64,000 nucleotides of DNA, taken from positions 1,674,001 through 1,738,000 of the forward strand of contig JAUKUA010000002.1 in the NCBI GenBank assembly GCA_030549175.1. The letters are read 5' to 3'. The translations under genes and the position numbers were made by a program. Below the pieces are notes generated by a model. The model was given only the letters and a program-made list of their open reading frames with translations, was not told the DNA's origin and did not search any database. Below, one piece after another: positions 1-11,600 of the stretch. Within the stretch, counting starts at the first letter, position 1; each line of letters opens with the position of its first letter. This stretch comes from Lasiosphaeris hirsuta. Taxonomy: Eukaryota; Ascomycota; Sordariomycetes; Sordariales; Lasiosphaeriaceae.

Positions 1-542
1 CCCGAGATCAGAGGGAATGGGATATATGGCCGAACTTTGAGTGTTAGACCAAAACGGGCCTTTATGCTGCCAGATTGGTAAGAACAGCCTGTCTCTGCGA
101 TGAAAATCCTGCTATCAACAATTTGTCATTGTCGTAGGCGGCTCTGAGTTGCCCCTAATTTGACTCGAGCCACACATCAGAGCTCCAAAAGCATCCCTGG
201 CCTAAATCCGTCAATAACTCATTGCAAAAGGGCGCTGCCATCACATTTTAACCATTCGCACCCTTGCCTAGATCCCTCTGTCACGATGGACTCGCCAAAA
301 TATGTGGGCACCGACTTCCAAGTCGTGAACAAAGAGAAATCATATCCCCATGTTCCTAGTTAGCTACTACTTGTCATGGTCTAAATTGTTACGCAAGATC
401 GCTGCTGCTGACGCGGGAGTAACGTTCAAACAGGTAACGGGGCAGACATTAATCCGTTAGCATCTTGCGTTTTTTCTTCGCAGGAATCCCTGAACGATGA
501 TCCCGTGCACACATGAATCCGTCAAACAGGGGTAATTACCAA
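1..542. other. no gene seen
   Basis: Only short open frames without recognisable motifs occur here. It is the 3' flank of the amidase gene that reads leftward and stops at 543. Confidence 0.5.
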
Positions 543-2332
543 CTAAAGCGGCGAACAGATGTAAGATTTACGAGATGCATCCGTGAGCTGAGAAGAGGGT
601 ACGTTGACCCGGGGTCGCTGCTGCCGCCAAACCTGGGTGGCATGTTCAAAGGCGTAGGCAAACTTGATCAGTTTTTCTTCTGAGAAAAGATCGCCGATGA
701 AGGTCAGGCCGAAGCTTCGGAGTGAGAAATTTGTCAGTATGCGAATTGGAAACAATGGTTAATGACTTGCTTACGGTAACCCTGGTGCAAGCTGCACAAG
801 GTCATGGCGGACATTCCATTTTACCTCGGTGTCCTCCGGGTAGAATCCAAGCGGGACAGAGATCATCGGATAGCCACCCAATGCAGGCACCATGGGTGCC
901 ACACAAGTGGGCAGTATCAGGACATCAACGGCATGTCTTCTCAGTGCTCCGCCCACGCCACCCTCGTTGGCGAGGTACTCCATATACTCTACAGCGGCTG
1001 CGAACGCTTCGCTTTCTCGTTCTTCCATGGCCATCGCAGCCTTTTCAAGACCGCGTGTGCGTCTCAAAGGGTAGGCTTCTCGAGGGTCGTCCTGGGTGTA
1101 CCGAACCAGGTCTGCCGCGTTGCGGACCCCGGACGGATTCTCGACGAGGCTGCCGAAGTATTCGGAAATCATGTGCTTGAAGTCTGAAGACTTGACGACA
1201 TCCGGGCTCTTGCTTTTGAGAACCTCGTCGAACTCGGTGAAGTCGGTATCGTGAATGATGGTGGCGCCACAGCTTTGCAGGATACGGAGCGCCCGGTTGA
1301 ACGCCTCCCTTACGACAGGTTGCAATTCTGCCACCAGAGGATTCCCTCGCAGCGCGTTGGTGGGCACTCCGACCCTCGCCTGACGGAGACCTCCTGCCTG
1401 GCAACTGGCCGCGTAGTCTGGCAGGGTACTGAACGGGATGTTGCGGGTTCCTGGATCCAGCTTGCATGGGCCGGCAATGGCAGTCAGAATTTCGGCGGCG
1501 TCCTTGACACATCGTGTGAGTGTCCCAACTGATCCCAGTCTTGGGGAGACCATGATAAGATCTCTGCTAACAAGACCGACCGTCGGTTTCAGGCCGCACA
1601 GGTTGCTCCTCTCCGCCGCACAGATGATGCTACCTTCGACCTGATATAGCCAATTGTCAGCGTAGATTGGTGCGGCACCTCTCTTTGGGGGGGCTGGCTT
1701 GCCTCAGTCCCAAGCGCGGCAAAAGCTAGCCCGAGGGCCGTCCCTGTTGCAGAGCCGCTGCTGCTTCCCCACGGATCTTGGTTTTCGAAATAAACTCCCC
1801 GTGCTTGACCGGCATCGGCCGACCAGCCGTTCCCCTGTTCTGGGTCTCGATTGCTACCCCATTGCGTCATGTTGGCCTTCCCCATGATGACCATGCCGCT
1901 CTCTCGAAGCTTCTTCACCACGGTGGCATCGCGCCCCGTCTTTGCGCCTAGGAGTGCTGTCGAGCCGCAGGTATTGTTGAGATTGTAAGTGGCAATTTGA
2001 TTCTTCAGCAGTATGGTTGCTCCGTGTAATGGACTGGTTTGCCATAGGCTGTCAGCTACCCGGTCGTCTCGGAGAAGCAATCGTGGTCAAGATTCAAGTC
2101 ACCCTCTGATTTTCCCCGTGGCACGCTCCAAATCCAGAACCTCGGCCTGCTCCGTAGCTGTGGGATCAATCTCGGCGACGGCCCTGGCCTTGTCATTGAC
2201 CTCTCTGATGCAAGCCAGCTGCACCCGGACAAGATCCGAACATGTGAACCGACGGGATTCATATCCGCGTTGGAGGTCGTCCAGAGTCATGTCCTGCACA
2301 GCAGGGGTGTTGTAGCGTCGAGACCAGGCCAT
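543..2332 (-). CDS. amidase signature family hydrolase
   Basis: Amidase-signature enzyme that would hydrolyse a carboxamide; the substrate cannot be told. Model, minus strand: 2332-2103, 2033-1703, 1640-775, 714-543, which sums to 1599 bases (532 residues). The Ser-Ser-Lys catalytic set is visible: the lysine of LLKNQ near residue 87, the GSSSGS stretch at 166-171, and the nucleophile region GTEVEGSI with Ser near 191. The C-terminal FGLTFIG motif is also present. The introns are 69, 62 and 60 bp. The 62-bp one (1702-1641) has a GC donor (GAG then GCAAGC) and a normal CAG acceptor, and is needed to restore the motif GTEVEGSI. The start is the first ATG in frame before the conserved N-terminal helix. 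No signal peptide is seen. No damage is visible, so it is probably functional. Confidence 0.88.
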
Positions 2333-3058
2333 GGTAGGTGTCAATAGCACTGGACGCAGGAAGCCGTTGGAGTTGGAAGGTGCGCCCCTGTCATGGAGGT
2401 TGAGGTTGTTCGGTTTTCCAGTCAGGTGACGGTGTTCACAACATGCCTTCCTCTGCTGCAACTTAAACACACGGAAACACAACAAGTCGGGCCCGGGCGG
2501 GTACTGTGCCCCGTGGGATAGGTGAATTCCAGCGTAAGGCTGTAAGACAAGAAGCCCTCTGCACAGTGCGGGGGGAGAGACGGGTGAACTCTCAGTTTTG
2601 GGAAGGAGGTGTAGGCATGGTCTTGCCGATGCACTCTGCATGGGGTTGCTTTTTTGAACCCCCTCCTTTTGACCGACTCGCATCCTTATGAATCCCGATT
2701 GGCCCTGAGAAAGAGCGAGGCGAGCGGCATGATCCAAATTGCGATTGGATACGGCCAGTCCAAAGAACCTGTGCGGAGCCGCATCTGCTGTTCGATTGTT
2801 CGATCTCCGTCACGGCAGTCATGGCATAATGGGACCCACGTTTTGGGGTCCAACGTCGCTCGGGCGACAGAGGTCTCAATTTGATGCGGATTGCAACACC
2901 TGGTTCTCATTGATTTGCTACACTAACTCTCCCAATGGCAACTCCAACATGCTGGCATCCATGCCGCGAAACAAACAACGCCAAACACCGCCAGCAAAGG
3001 TCGCACATGGATTCCCCGTTAGGCCTCAACCGCCTTAGCCTCCGCCACCGGTAATAGG
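2333..3058. other. intergenic, nothing recognised
   Basis: Sequence upstream of the amidase start. Open frames on both strands are short, overlap each other and show no family motif. It probably contains the amidase promoter. Confidence 0.4.
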
Positions 3059-3336
3059 GCACGACTCGGCAACCCAGCGGATCTTGCCGACCATGCATGG
3101 GTCCACCGGCTTTGTCTTGGGCACTTGGACAAATGCCATCCAGGGCCTCTCCAGTTCAACCATCACCGGGAGAGTATCCTTCTGCGACTCAAGTCTTGGA
3201 GAGGTCTCCGCGGAGGATGGTGATTCGCTCTCCATACCCACTCACTCTATATGTGTCAGCTGCCTGGGTCTATTGTGGCCTGATGAGGGAGACAGGACAG
3301 CCGACCTTGAGGCTAAAAGATCTAGATGTCTTGCAG
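3059..3336. repeat. dispersed relic, copy 1 (related to 16.02-16.18 kb)
   Basis: Two blocks, at about 3059-3131 and 3304-3336, match two blocks at 16024-16104 and 16108-16140 in the same order and orientation. The distal copy lacks the roughly 170 bp between them and continues into sequence resembling part of the SDR gene at about 5637-5677. This looks like the degenerate remains of a duplicated gene. I cannot say which strand coded. Confidence 0.55.
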
Positions 3337-3352
3337 AGGGTTCCTCCGATTT

Positions 3353-3354
<2 letters not shown>

Positions 3355-3391
<37 letters not shown>
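3355..3391. repeat. (GT)n microsatellite, about 18 units
   Basis: Uninterrupted GT dinucleotide run directly after the dispersed relic. The long open frames across it are products of the repeat, not genes. Confidence 0.97.
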
Positions 3392-3392
<1 letters not shown>

Positions 3393-3899
3393 TTGATATG
3401 AAATATTTGGATAATGAGGATCCAAAGAGAAATGGTTGGTATCAGGCAGCACGGCGTACCCAATTTATCTCTCCGCTTGTAGCCTCGAGTCTACAAATGC
3501 GGCTCATTCTCGAGTCCATTGCTTTCCCATCGCAGCCTTGTCCCCCGCCCGGTCTCCCAGCCCAGATATAGACTTACCGAAACAATGCGCATTCACAAAG
3601 TTGGTGGGCACACTCAGTGGCATCACGCGCTTCTCGCCCACCACATGAGTGGTTACCGCTCATTGCAATCTCTCCCCTCAGGCCGCCCACTCTGCAGCCT
3701 CCCGACAGCATGATGGTGGGTACGGTACCTTGTTCGAAGCCGACGGATATCACACAATCTTGAATTGCGTGAACGTGATATTACGAGGGTAATCATGACA
3801 TTCCCCTCGGGTACCACCGTGGCCCGTCTCCATCTCACGACAGTCGAAACCTCTCACCGGCATACATCTATCAACACTGGCAACCAGCAGTATCCAGAC

Positions 3900-5042
3900 A
3901 TGGACAAAGACGATTCAGCCAACTCTGTGCCTAACATTGTAGGAGCGATTAGTGCTACACTCTCCTTCATCAAGGAGACTCCCGGGGTGAAGCCATACAG
4001 GATCGTTGGGCCCCTCCCCCCTGAACGGGAGCACGAGCGCAGCAATGTCAAACCTGTCGACGTTGATGGTGTCATCATTCAAGACGCACGACCTCAAAAA
4101 GCCTCGTTTAACCTCGAGGACCATGGCTTCGAATTTCTGAACTTTGAGCCGAACGTCCAGCTTGCGGGGAACGACGAGACAGCTGCCCAAAGCTTCCTAG
4201 ACGAGACCGCTGCACTACTCCAACGACGCTTCCAGACACCCCATGTATTCTCTTACGACATTCGGGCAAGTTCCCTATATCCCCGGGCACGGGGAATCAC
4301 ATGGGCTAAATCTCCATACCAGATTCGATGCACAGAGGACAATTACGGGGAGGCTACTGAAGGGAAACGTATGATTGTGATACCACCCGCACCAATCATA
4401 CACACCGGTATGTAATTCCCGCAGTTCATTGAAGATGGTTCCAAAGCCTGACCTTGAGCCCGAGACCTCACGAGGAATGGAGCAATGGCTCGCGTGAACC
4501 GCCACCTCCACCAACAGGAAAGAGATACCTTGCTGCAGGACGGATGCCGCATCATCATCGTCAAGTCAGCCGAGAGCCCCAACCTCGTTATGGCGAAATC
4601 CACAACTAATTATGCACCTCAGTACTTGGATGCCGCTTGACAACCCTGCCATTGACTGTCCACTGGTAATCGGGGATAGGAGAAGTATTCAGCAGCGTGA
4701 CATGATCGCTGCGGATCAAATTGTGCCGGGTTTCTTGGGGGAGTTTGCATTTCTTAGATACAACAAAGACGACGTGTGGTACTGGCTCGACAACCAACTC
4801 CCTGGAGAGGTAACCCTGTTTTGCAGCTTCGACTCCGACAAGCCTGGAGATACTGGGGGTAAGTCTGCAGGGCCAACGCCTTGATAGTTGTCTGAATTCG
4901 TATCACTGATATAGCACACACAGCTTGTCCGCATGGCACATTCAACAACCCCCTTGCTCCCCCCGGGTCTCCGCACCGAAAGAGTGTTGAAACCCGGTCG
5001 ATTATCGTTTTTCCGCGCAGCACATCATCGCGAACAGTATGA
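3900..5042 (+). CDS. CmcJ/AsaB-like hydroxylase/desaturase family protein
   Basis: Member of the fungal family related to CmcJ, AsaB and GA4 desaturase, often found in small metabolic clusters. Model: 3900-4265, 4323-4407, 4465-4564, 4623-4858, 4915-5042, 915 bases, 304 residues. Family landmarks in order: FIKETPG near the N-terminus, the HTDL motif after the third exon junction, RVNRHL, the NTWMPLDNPAIDCPL segment (family consensus N-W-R-P), the DDVWYWLDNQ block, then ACPHGTF and a C-terminal KSVETRSIIVF strand. The first intron would be a 57-bp GC-AG intron (GCAAGT to CCAG); keeping it also preserves the frame and adds 19 residues, so RNA is needed there. The gene ends 18 bp from the SDR gene's stop, tail to tail, which suggests but does not prove a joint pathway. 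Confidence 0.78.
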
Positions 5043-5060
5043 GGGGTTCAGAAGAGGAAT

Positions 5061-6128
5061 TCACCACGGAAAATCCTCTCCATTAGCTTTGAGAAATCGT
5101 CCACTGTCATCAGCACCTAGTCGTTCGATAGTATCGGTCATCAGTGTAATTTGCGTCTCCATGTCGTCCGGACCAGTGAAGCCTGACATGGTGGTGGGAA
5201 TCCAGCCAGGATGGATAGCGTGGACGGTGATATTTGATCCCTCGAATGCAAGTGCGCGGGAGAGAGATACAGTGAGCTGGTTGAGTGCGGTCTTGGAGAG
5301 GCGGTATCCAAGGGATCCGCCCCGGCGGTTGCCTATGTAGTCACAAATTGTCAGCTATGGCGCGTCTGCAATGGAGCAGCATCGTGTCTTTTACCGTCAC
5401 GTGAAGTCAGTGATGCCACGTTCGAGGAAATGGTGATGATTTTGCCTGCCCTGCTGCGTTCCAGAGCCGGCCGAAAATGCTTGGTGACCAGGTACGGTCC
5501 CTGACGTGAAGAAACTCTTAGCAGTGGTACAAGTATCTAGTCTGTGATTCACTTCGTGGCCGCATACCACAGCATTGACCCTGAACTTTTCCACCAATAT
5601 TTCTGTAGTGTGCTCCCACATATCCTCCGGCAGAGGACCGACACCAGCACAAACGATCAAGAGGTCCAGAGGGGTCTCCCCCCAAGCGGTGGCGGCCGAC
5701 ATGATGGTATCCTCCTGGAGAAGCTCAACCACGAACAGAGACTTGGATATATCGCGGATCTGTGACAAGTTAGGGCTCAGAGAGATGGATCCGGTAGCAA
5801 AAGCAAAAGATACCTCCTGATTTTGGGGGTCGTTTAGCGTTCGGACGCTTGCATACACATTCCACCCTTTTTCCTTTAGCCTTTTGGCGAGGTTCAAGCC
5901 GATCCCCTGCTTGGCCCCTGTGCAACGGATTACGGTTAGATGACAGGACAGCAGGAGAAGTTTTGGAACATTAGGACTCAACACACCGATGATGAGGGTA
6001 TTGCGCCGGCCAGCAAGACCGGTTGCACTCGATGGTTCGGTGGCTGTCGTTCTCGCTGGCCCGATTTTGAATATATATTTGGCGACTCCTGCGAGCGCTG
6101 AAATAGCAGGGGTGAGAATGTACGCCAT
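5061..6128 (-). CDS. short-chain dehydrogenase/reductase (C-factor-like)
   Basis: NAD(P)-dependent oxidoreductase of the classical SDR fold. Model, minus strand: 6128-5987, 5917-5814, 5759-5568, 5500-5395, 5332-5061, 816 bases, 271 residues. The cofactor loop IIGAKQGIG lies at about 46-54. LLIVCAGVG is the NAG-like strand. The catalytic Ser is near 172 (ISSNVAS), and the Tyr-x3-Lys pair YRLSK at 191-195. The C-terminus HPGWIPTTMSG is typical of C-factor-like SDRs. The roughly 45 residues before the nucleotide loop are longer than usual and contain a hydrophobic stretch, possibly an organelle or membrane targeting segment; an upstream ATG at 6185 is an alternative start. The gene is convergent with the CmcJ/AsaB-like gene. 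A degenerate sequence resembling its middle part occurs at about 16.14-16.18 kb. Confidence 0.88.
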
Positions 6129-6938
6129 TCTGGGTGCGCAGGAGCAGGAGTGGTATGTTGCGGAGGATGCGTGAAGGCGCAACACCGCCTGCCAAGACCA
6201 CCCAAAGAAGGAAACTTAGAAGCGACAAGGCTCTGGGGTTCACCTGATATCTACTGCGCCGAGCCCTGCCTGAGGCACTGCTGGGAAGTCGCGGCTCCCA
6301 ATTCAAGTACGTTAGGCAACTGCTACTGTGGTGCCGACGGGGAAGGTACGTATCAATGTACGTGTTACGCCCACGCCATTCCCAAGCATGTTCTCACGCC
6401 CGTCCCTCGACTTCGACAGCCCAAGTCTACTCAGAGCCCAATCAGAGTCCACTCAGGGCAATAGAGACGCCTCGCTGGCGCCTGGCCTAGGCCGACAAAG
6501 TTACCTGCTCGCGCCGGCAGGCTGTGGCGGGAAACAACGCATGGCATTGTGCATTTTTGTTGCCCACCAAGATGCGGCCAATTCCTTTCCAGTTGGGTAA
6601 GGTAGATAGGTAAGTAGGTCTAGAGCCCGCCCGAGGCGCATTTCTACCCACCTAAGCAGCCCAGCTGGCAGATTGGCTTGCTGCACATGCGCCGAGCTGC
6701 GAACAGTGGAGGCGATCCATTCGAGGCGCGCTCGAGGGCAGACCGGCACTTTCCGCTCCGTCGCCGACACAGCCCACGATGAGAGTGTGTGTATCAATGT
6801 ATTTCACCTTCCCACATCCAGGTCCCACCATCCACAGGTTCAAAAGAAGCCAGCACCACGCCATCGTCGCACATGCACGTACTCGGCTTCGATGGTGACA
6901 GGACAGCTTGCCGTGAGACAAATCAGACCACGTAAGGC
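6129..6938. other. divergent intergenic region
   Basis: Lies between the SDR start (leftward) and the membrane-protein start (rightward), so both promoters are expected here. A short Cys-rich open frame near 6250-6370 has no start codon, signal peptide or domain I can support. Confidence 0.4.
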
Positions 6939-8448
6939 ATGGCTGCTGTAACGCGCAGGACCTTCAGCGGAATCGTTGGCGGCAGGAATCAAGACCGTTC
7001 AAATCCTCTACCAAGGGAGCAGGACGCTGGTGAGTACATTTCTCTTGGTATCTTACGATGCTTTGTGAACAATTGGTCTGACCGTGTCCCAGAGTGGCTC
7101 CGTGACATCTTCCCAGGGGAGACAAGATACCTTAGGGAATGGTATGTGCCATGGATCTTGAACAAGGCAGCTTCTTACAGTCCAACCCTTGGCCAAGTCT
7201 TCCCACGGACCATTCCGGCGCAACCGTCATCATCCCAAAGCGCCCCTGAAAATCGGCATTCGGAGGACTCGGCACACGTCCTCGGCGTTCTGCGCAATCT
7301 TGCCAGAGAGATTCGGAGTGGACCACGGGTCAACCTGGAGGCCATAAGCTCCGCGCTGGAGAAGAAGTACGTCGGGGAATCAACAATCCAGCAGGGCGTC
7401 TCGGGAGCAAACTTGAAGCTCAACATGCTCTTCTCCTTGCTCGCCTGGCTCGCACCCATATACGAACCCCAGCCCCCGTCCGCCCAGCCCGTCTTCCGGA
7501 TTGCCGCCTGCGATGGGTCAGTCGCGACGCCGTACATCTACTTCTCTCGGCCGCACACGGACGCAAGCCTGAACCTACCGTACTTCCTCAAGGGATTCGG
7601 CATGCTCCTCCCGTCTCGTCAATCCGACATTCCATCGTCGCTAAGTTTGCCTAACCACAATGCTCCGAGCGCTACTACGAAGGGCCGTAGTACCCAGCCG
7701 TTAAGTCCCGAGAGTTTCAACATGAAGCTGCTGAGCAGCCTGGGACACCTCAAGGTGGAGTGGACTGACACCCTTTCCTCCCATCTGCATGTGGACGCCG
7801 AGAGTGTCCAGCTCTACAGATTCCCGAGCTACTGTCTGGCTAGTCTCCCTCCTGATTCCGTCGCTCCTCTCGCCACCCCTCCTCCTCGTTCTGTCCTTCA
7901 CAGGTGAGTAGATCTAGGGGTGCCGACCCAAGATGGATACTTCCTTAATACGTCCAAAGCTCTCGTTGCGTTCGCAGCTAACAGGTCCAAGTTGCGCCGC
8001 AGAGTCCAGCGACGCACACTGGATTCAAGAGTGGGAGGTATCGGAATATCTGCGAGAAGTATTGCTGTCGTATCGACTCCTATTCGGCCAAAACAAACTT
8101 TCGAGGGATTACTTTTCCAAGATCAAGCCCGCAGCGCCGGGGGCAATCGGCTACGACCCCCTTTTGGACGAGTTGTGCACAAGCCTAGGCCCCGTTGGGG
8201 ACGTCGCCGACAGGCGAGCTTATCCATTGGCGTTGAATTTCCCGTTTCTCAGCTCGAAGCTGCAGGAACTGAAGAGCCATCTCGATGCAAAACGCCCGGG
8301 CTCGTGGAAGGACCTTTGGAGGGACAGGAGAGATTCCGCACAATGGCTTACTTTTTGGACTGTCCTGATTTTTGGCGCTTGCAGTGTCACTTTGAGTGTC
8401 ATGGCCAACGTGTTGGCCGGTCTCCAACTTTGGCGAGCATGGGGTTAA
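6939..8448 (+). CDS. fungal membrane protein with C-terminal TM segment
   Basis: Conserved fungal protein of unknown function. Model: 6939-7903 and 7992-8448 with one 88-bp intron (GTGAGT to CCAAG), 1422 bases, 473 residues. The N-terminal two thirds are soluble-looking. The C-terminal part has EVLLSYRLLFGQ, a DPLLDELC block, the DRRDSAQWLTFW motif, and a hydrophobic segment reading VLIFGACSVTLSVM. The ending D-R-R-D-x2-Q-W-x-T-F-W followed by one TM helix is one I associate with a large, unnamed Pezizomycotina family, often expanded in accessory regions. The gene is convergent with the NLR-like gene (stops 208 bp apart). Remains of other C-terminal-TM membrane proteins occur at 16.3-16.7 and 57.5-58.5 kb. 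Function is not known. Confidence 0.72.
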
Positions 8449-8655
8449 TCAAGTGGTTGGCGGTGCGTGCGCCAGGTTGTTCACTACTACTATGGAGCCA
8501 GTGTTTATCAGTTCCTTTACCCACGTAGACATGGATTCACAGCTGTATAAGCCACAGTAGTTATTACTATCAGTGCTTTCTCTCCCTATTACTACCAGTA
8601 GTAACTAGGGGTAGTTATCCCTAAATTGTATGATACGTTGATGACGGAAGTTGTG

Positions 8656-11600
8656 TCACCTAAACCGAATTGGCATGCTGGCTTCATAGTCTTGGATGCT
8701 CGTCCCCGGCCTTTCCACTCCGGTTTCTCTAAGAATTCCCTGCGCCTTCTTGAGATTAGCATCGGCGTCGGCTTGCCTCCCATTTGTTGCATGGATACCA
8801 GAGAGCCGGAAGAAGGACCTCGCAACATAGTTCCTTGCTTCCGGGATAAGCTCAAAGGCCTTTACACTCTCCTCAAGCAGCTTTCTGCAAGTTACAAAGC
8901 CATGTTAGTGTCAATTGCCCGTTTGTATGCATCTAGAGACGGGGGGTGGCATACACTGCAGTATCGTGATCGCCCACCATATCGGCCACATCGGCGGTGT
9001 GGTAGAATGAAACACAAGTATAGTAATGATTGCGCATCAACTTTCGTCTCGCGGTCAAAACCTGAGTGTGAAGATCAAGCGCTTCCCCATGCTCTCCCTG
9101 GGCTGTTCGAAGCTTGGCCAGAAAGAAACGGGCTCTATCGGCCGGTGAGAGTGTCAGCTCTGTTGCACGCTGCGAAGGGGGGCTATGCTCTGGCACTCAA
9201 CTGGTTGTAGCCAAACCCATCTTCCGTCTCGCCGCACTGCCTGTACCTTGCTAGCGCCCGCTGCACCACCTTCTCGGCGTCGGCCAAGTCGGCGTTGTGG
9301 ATGAGATAGCTGCTGTAGTTGCAGTCGTGCAGGGCAAGATCGCTCAGGTCATCTGGGTGGTACATTTCCCGGTGGGCCTGTCCTCGTTTGAAGAAATCGC
9401 GGCACTTGGCCATGTCACCCAGCTCGCCATGCGCGGCGCCTAGGTTGCACAGGTTTGCGCCAACCAAAAAGTGTTCTTCGCCATGGAGCTGCCTTCTCAG
9501 TCGGAGGTTTTCCTCCCATATCTCCTTGGCCTCGTTCTGCTTGTTTTGATGGTGATAGATCAAAGCTCGGATGCTGCGCGTCGAGGCCCTGAGCGCCGCG
9601 TCTCCTCCCTCGCAGACAGCCTCAGCGGTCCGGAGCAATACTGCGGCACGGCCGAACTGGCCGGTTTCATACAGGTACCTGGCCCCCCCAATTAGCGTGG
9701 TAGTCAAGAAGGGATAAGCGTCCAAAGCATGCGGCTGTTTCTTACCATGACGTGTCGGAGAGAAGTTGCGGGAAACCAGACTGTTTGCCGAGAGTGATTC
9801 CGGGCTTCAAACTGAGATACAGCCCCTCCAGGCTCAGCACATGCGGAAGGCAATCCTGAGCCAGATGCCACATGTCGCTCTTGTACGAGTTGGGTACCGT
9901 CGCCGATGTTATTCGGGGGAACGCCCTCTTCACCAGCCGCACGATATCTTCGAATCGCTCGTCGCGCGCCGCCTTCTCCATGTCATCCAGCACAACGAGC
10001 TGGATCAGCCGGTGAATCTTCATGTCTCCGGTATCTTTGTTGCTTTGGACGAGTGCCAACTTCTCAAGGGATTTTTTCGAATCGATAAACCTGCAACCGG
10101 TAGGGCATTCAAAGTTAGCTACCTCTCTGATACTACGAAGAGCGGTTTTCGGTCCGGACATGACATACTCAAACTCATCCTGAAGAAATTTCAAACGAGG
10201 CCGATCCGCAACCACCTCATCGCAAATGCCGCCGAAGAACCTTACTGGGATTCGGTCCGGCTGCAGAAACGCCAGCATCTCGCCCATGAGTTTTGTTGAG
10301 GCGTCGAGATTTTCAGAAGAAAGCCGCCATATGTTGGTCAGTGTATCTTGGTAGTCCTGGTAGTCTGGTAGGTTGACTTTCGACCGGTGTATCCTCTTCC
10401 AGTTTCTCCGGTATAACGGGAGGAAGCTCCTCAGCCCTACTGTGTTCTCGAGGATGTACGACGCAATTTGGGTAACGGCGAGGGGAAGGCCGCCGAGCTC
10501 ATTTGCTATCTCCTCAGCTGCCGCTACATTCTCTGGATCGGTACTGGATACCTCACCGATAATGGAAAGTATTAGGTCCGCCGTCCAGCGTACGTCTAGG
10601 GGGTCAACCCGGTGTCGTCGTGATATTGCCGTCCCGCCGATAGCGCGGTCTCTCGATGTGACAACGGTGGCGCATCCTGGGCGGTTGGGGGGCCAGCAGC
10701 CGTCCAGATCACAAAATGAGCCTACGTTGTCAAAGATAACCATCCACCGAAGATCTAACCGTGGCTTCATTAGCGCGGCACCGCATCACGGGCATCACCG
10801 AACCCATGGTAGAGGTAATTACCGGTCGTGGTCAACCATGACATCAGTTCCATCTTGGCCCGGATCCCTCTCTCCGATGGGCTTGTGCCTTTGGGGAGTA
10901 TTCCCAGCTTCGAAGCGACGTCGCAAATGTCCTGCTCGAGTTTCTCCTCACTGGCCGCGCATATCCATAGGATGGGGAAGAAGTCCCTCTTGCACGGAGG
11001 CGAGAAGGAATGTGCGAGATGCAAAGCCAGCTGTGACTTTCCGGCCCCTGGGAACCCGTACAGCGCGATCGATGCCGATTCGTTGGCGGCTCTGCGCTGG
11101 GCTAGGTACTGATGGAACTCATCAATGTCGGGCCGACGACCCACGAAGAAACTATTCACTATCGGAGGGATGCAGTCCACCGGTAGCGGCTGGGCTCCCC
11201 GTCGCTCAAGCCACATTTCTGCAAGGAGGTCTTCGATCTTGCGGCGTTCTCTGGAAATCTCTCGTTGTGATGGGCCCGGCTGTCTTATCAAGGTACTTCT
11301 GTTTTCCTCTTCGACCTTTCTGCAAAGGGATGTAAAACCGGATCTTGTCTCGTTGGCGATTTTGTCTAGATCGACCCAGTGCCGCTTCACATTCGAGGCT
11401 TAACTCGCCACTGTTAGCCCCAACCAAGTATCAACATGAAAAAGCGCCAGCAACCAGGTTGGTGTGACCGTATATGACGTACAGTGCCGGTGGCCCCTGA
11501 AGAACTTGATGACTTCTCCGTAGAACAAGATGAGGCTTGAATATATCTCGTCGATTGTTCTGCTCAGGGTCAAGTTGGTGGATGGTGCCACGCTGGGACT

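Noticed and set aside
3035..3241. Minus-strand frame ending in VQVPKTKPVDPCMVGKIRW, similar to a block at 16 kb
   Set aside because: The similarity is real but the second copy is frame-broken and no complete gene can be built; kept as a dispersed relic instead of a gene.
6240..6370. Cys-rich plus-strand frame (YCAEPCLRHCWEV)
   Set aside because: No ATG or signal peptide in frame, and it lies in the SDR promoter region; the cysteine pattern matches no family I can name.
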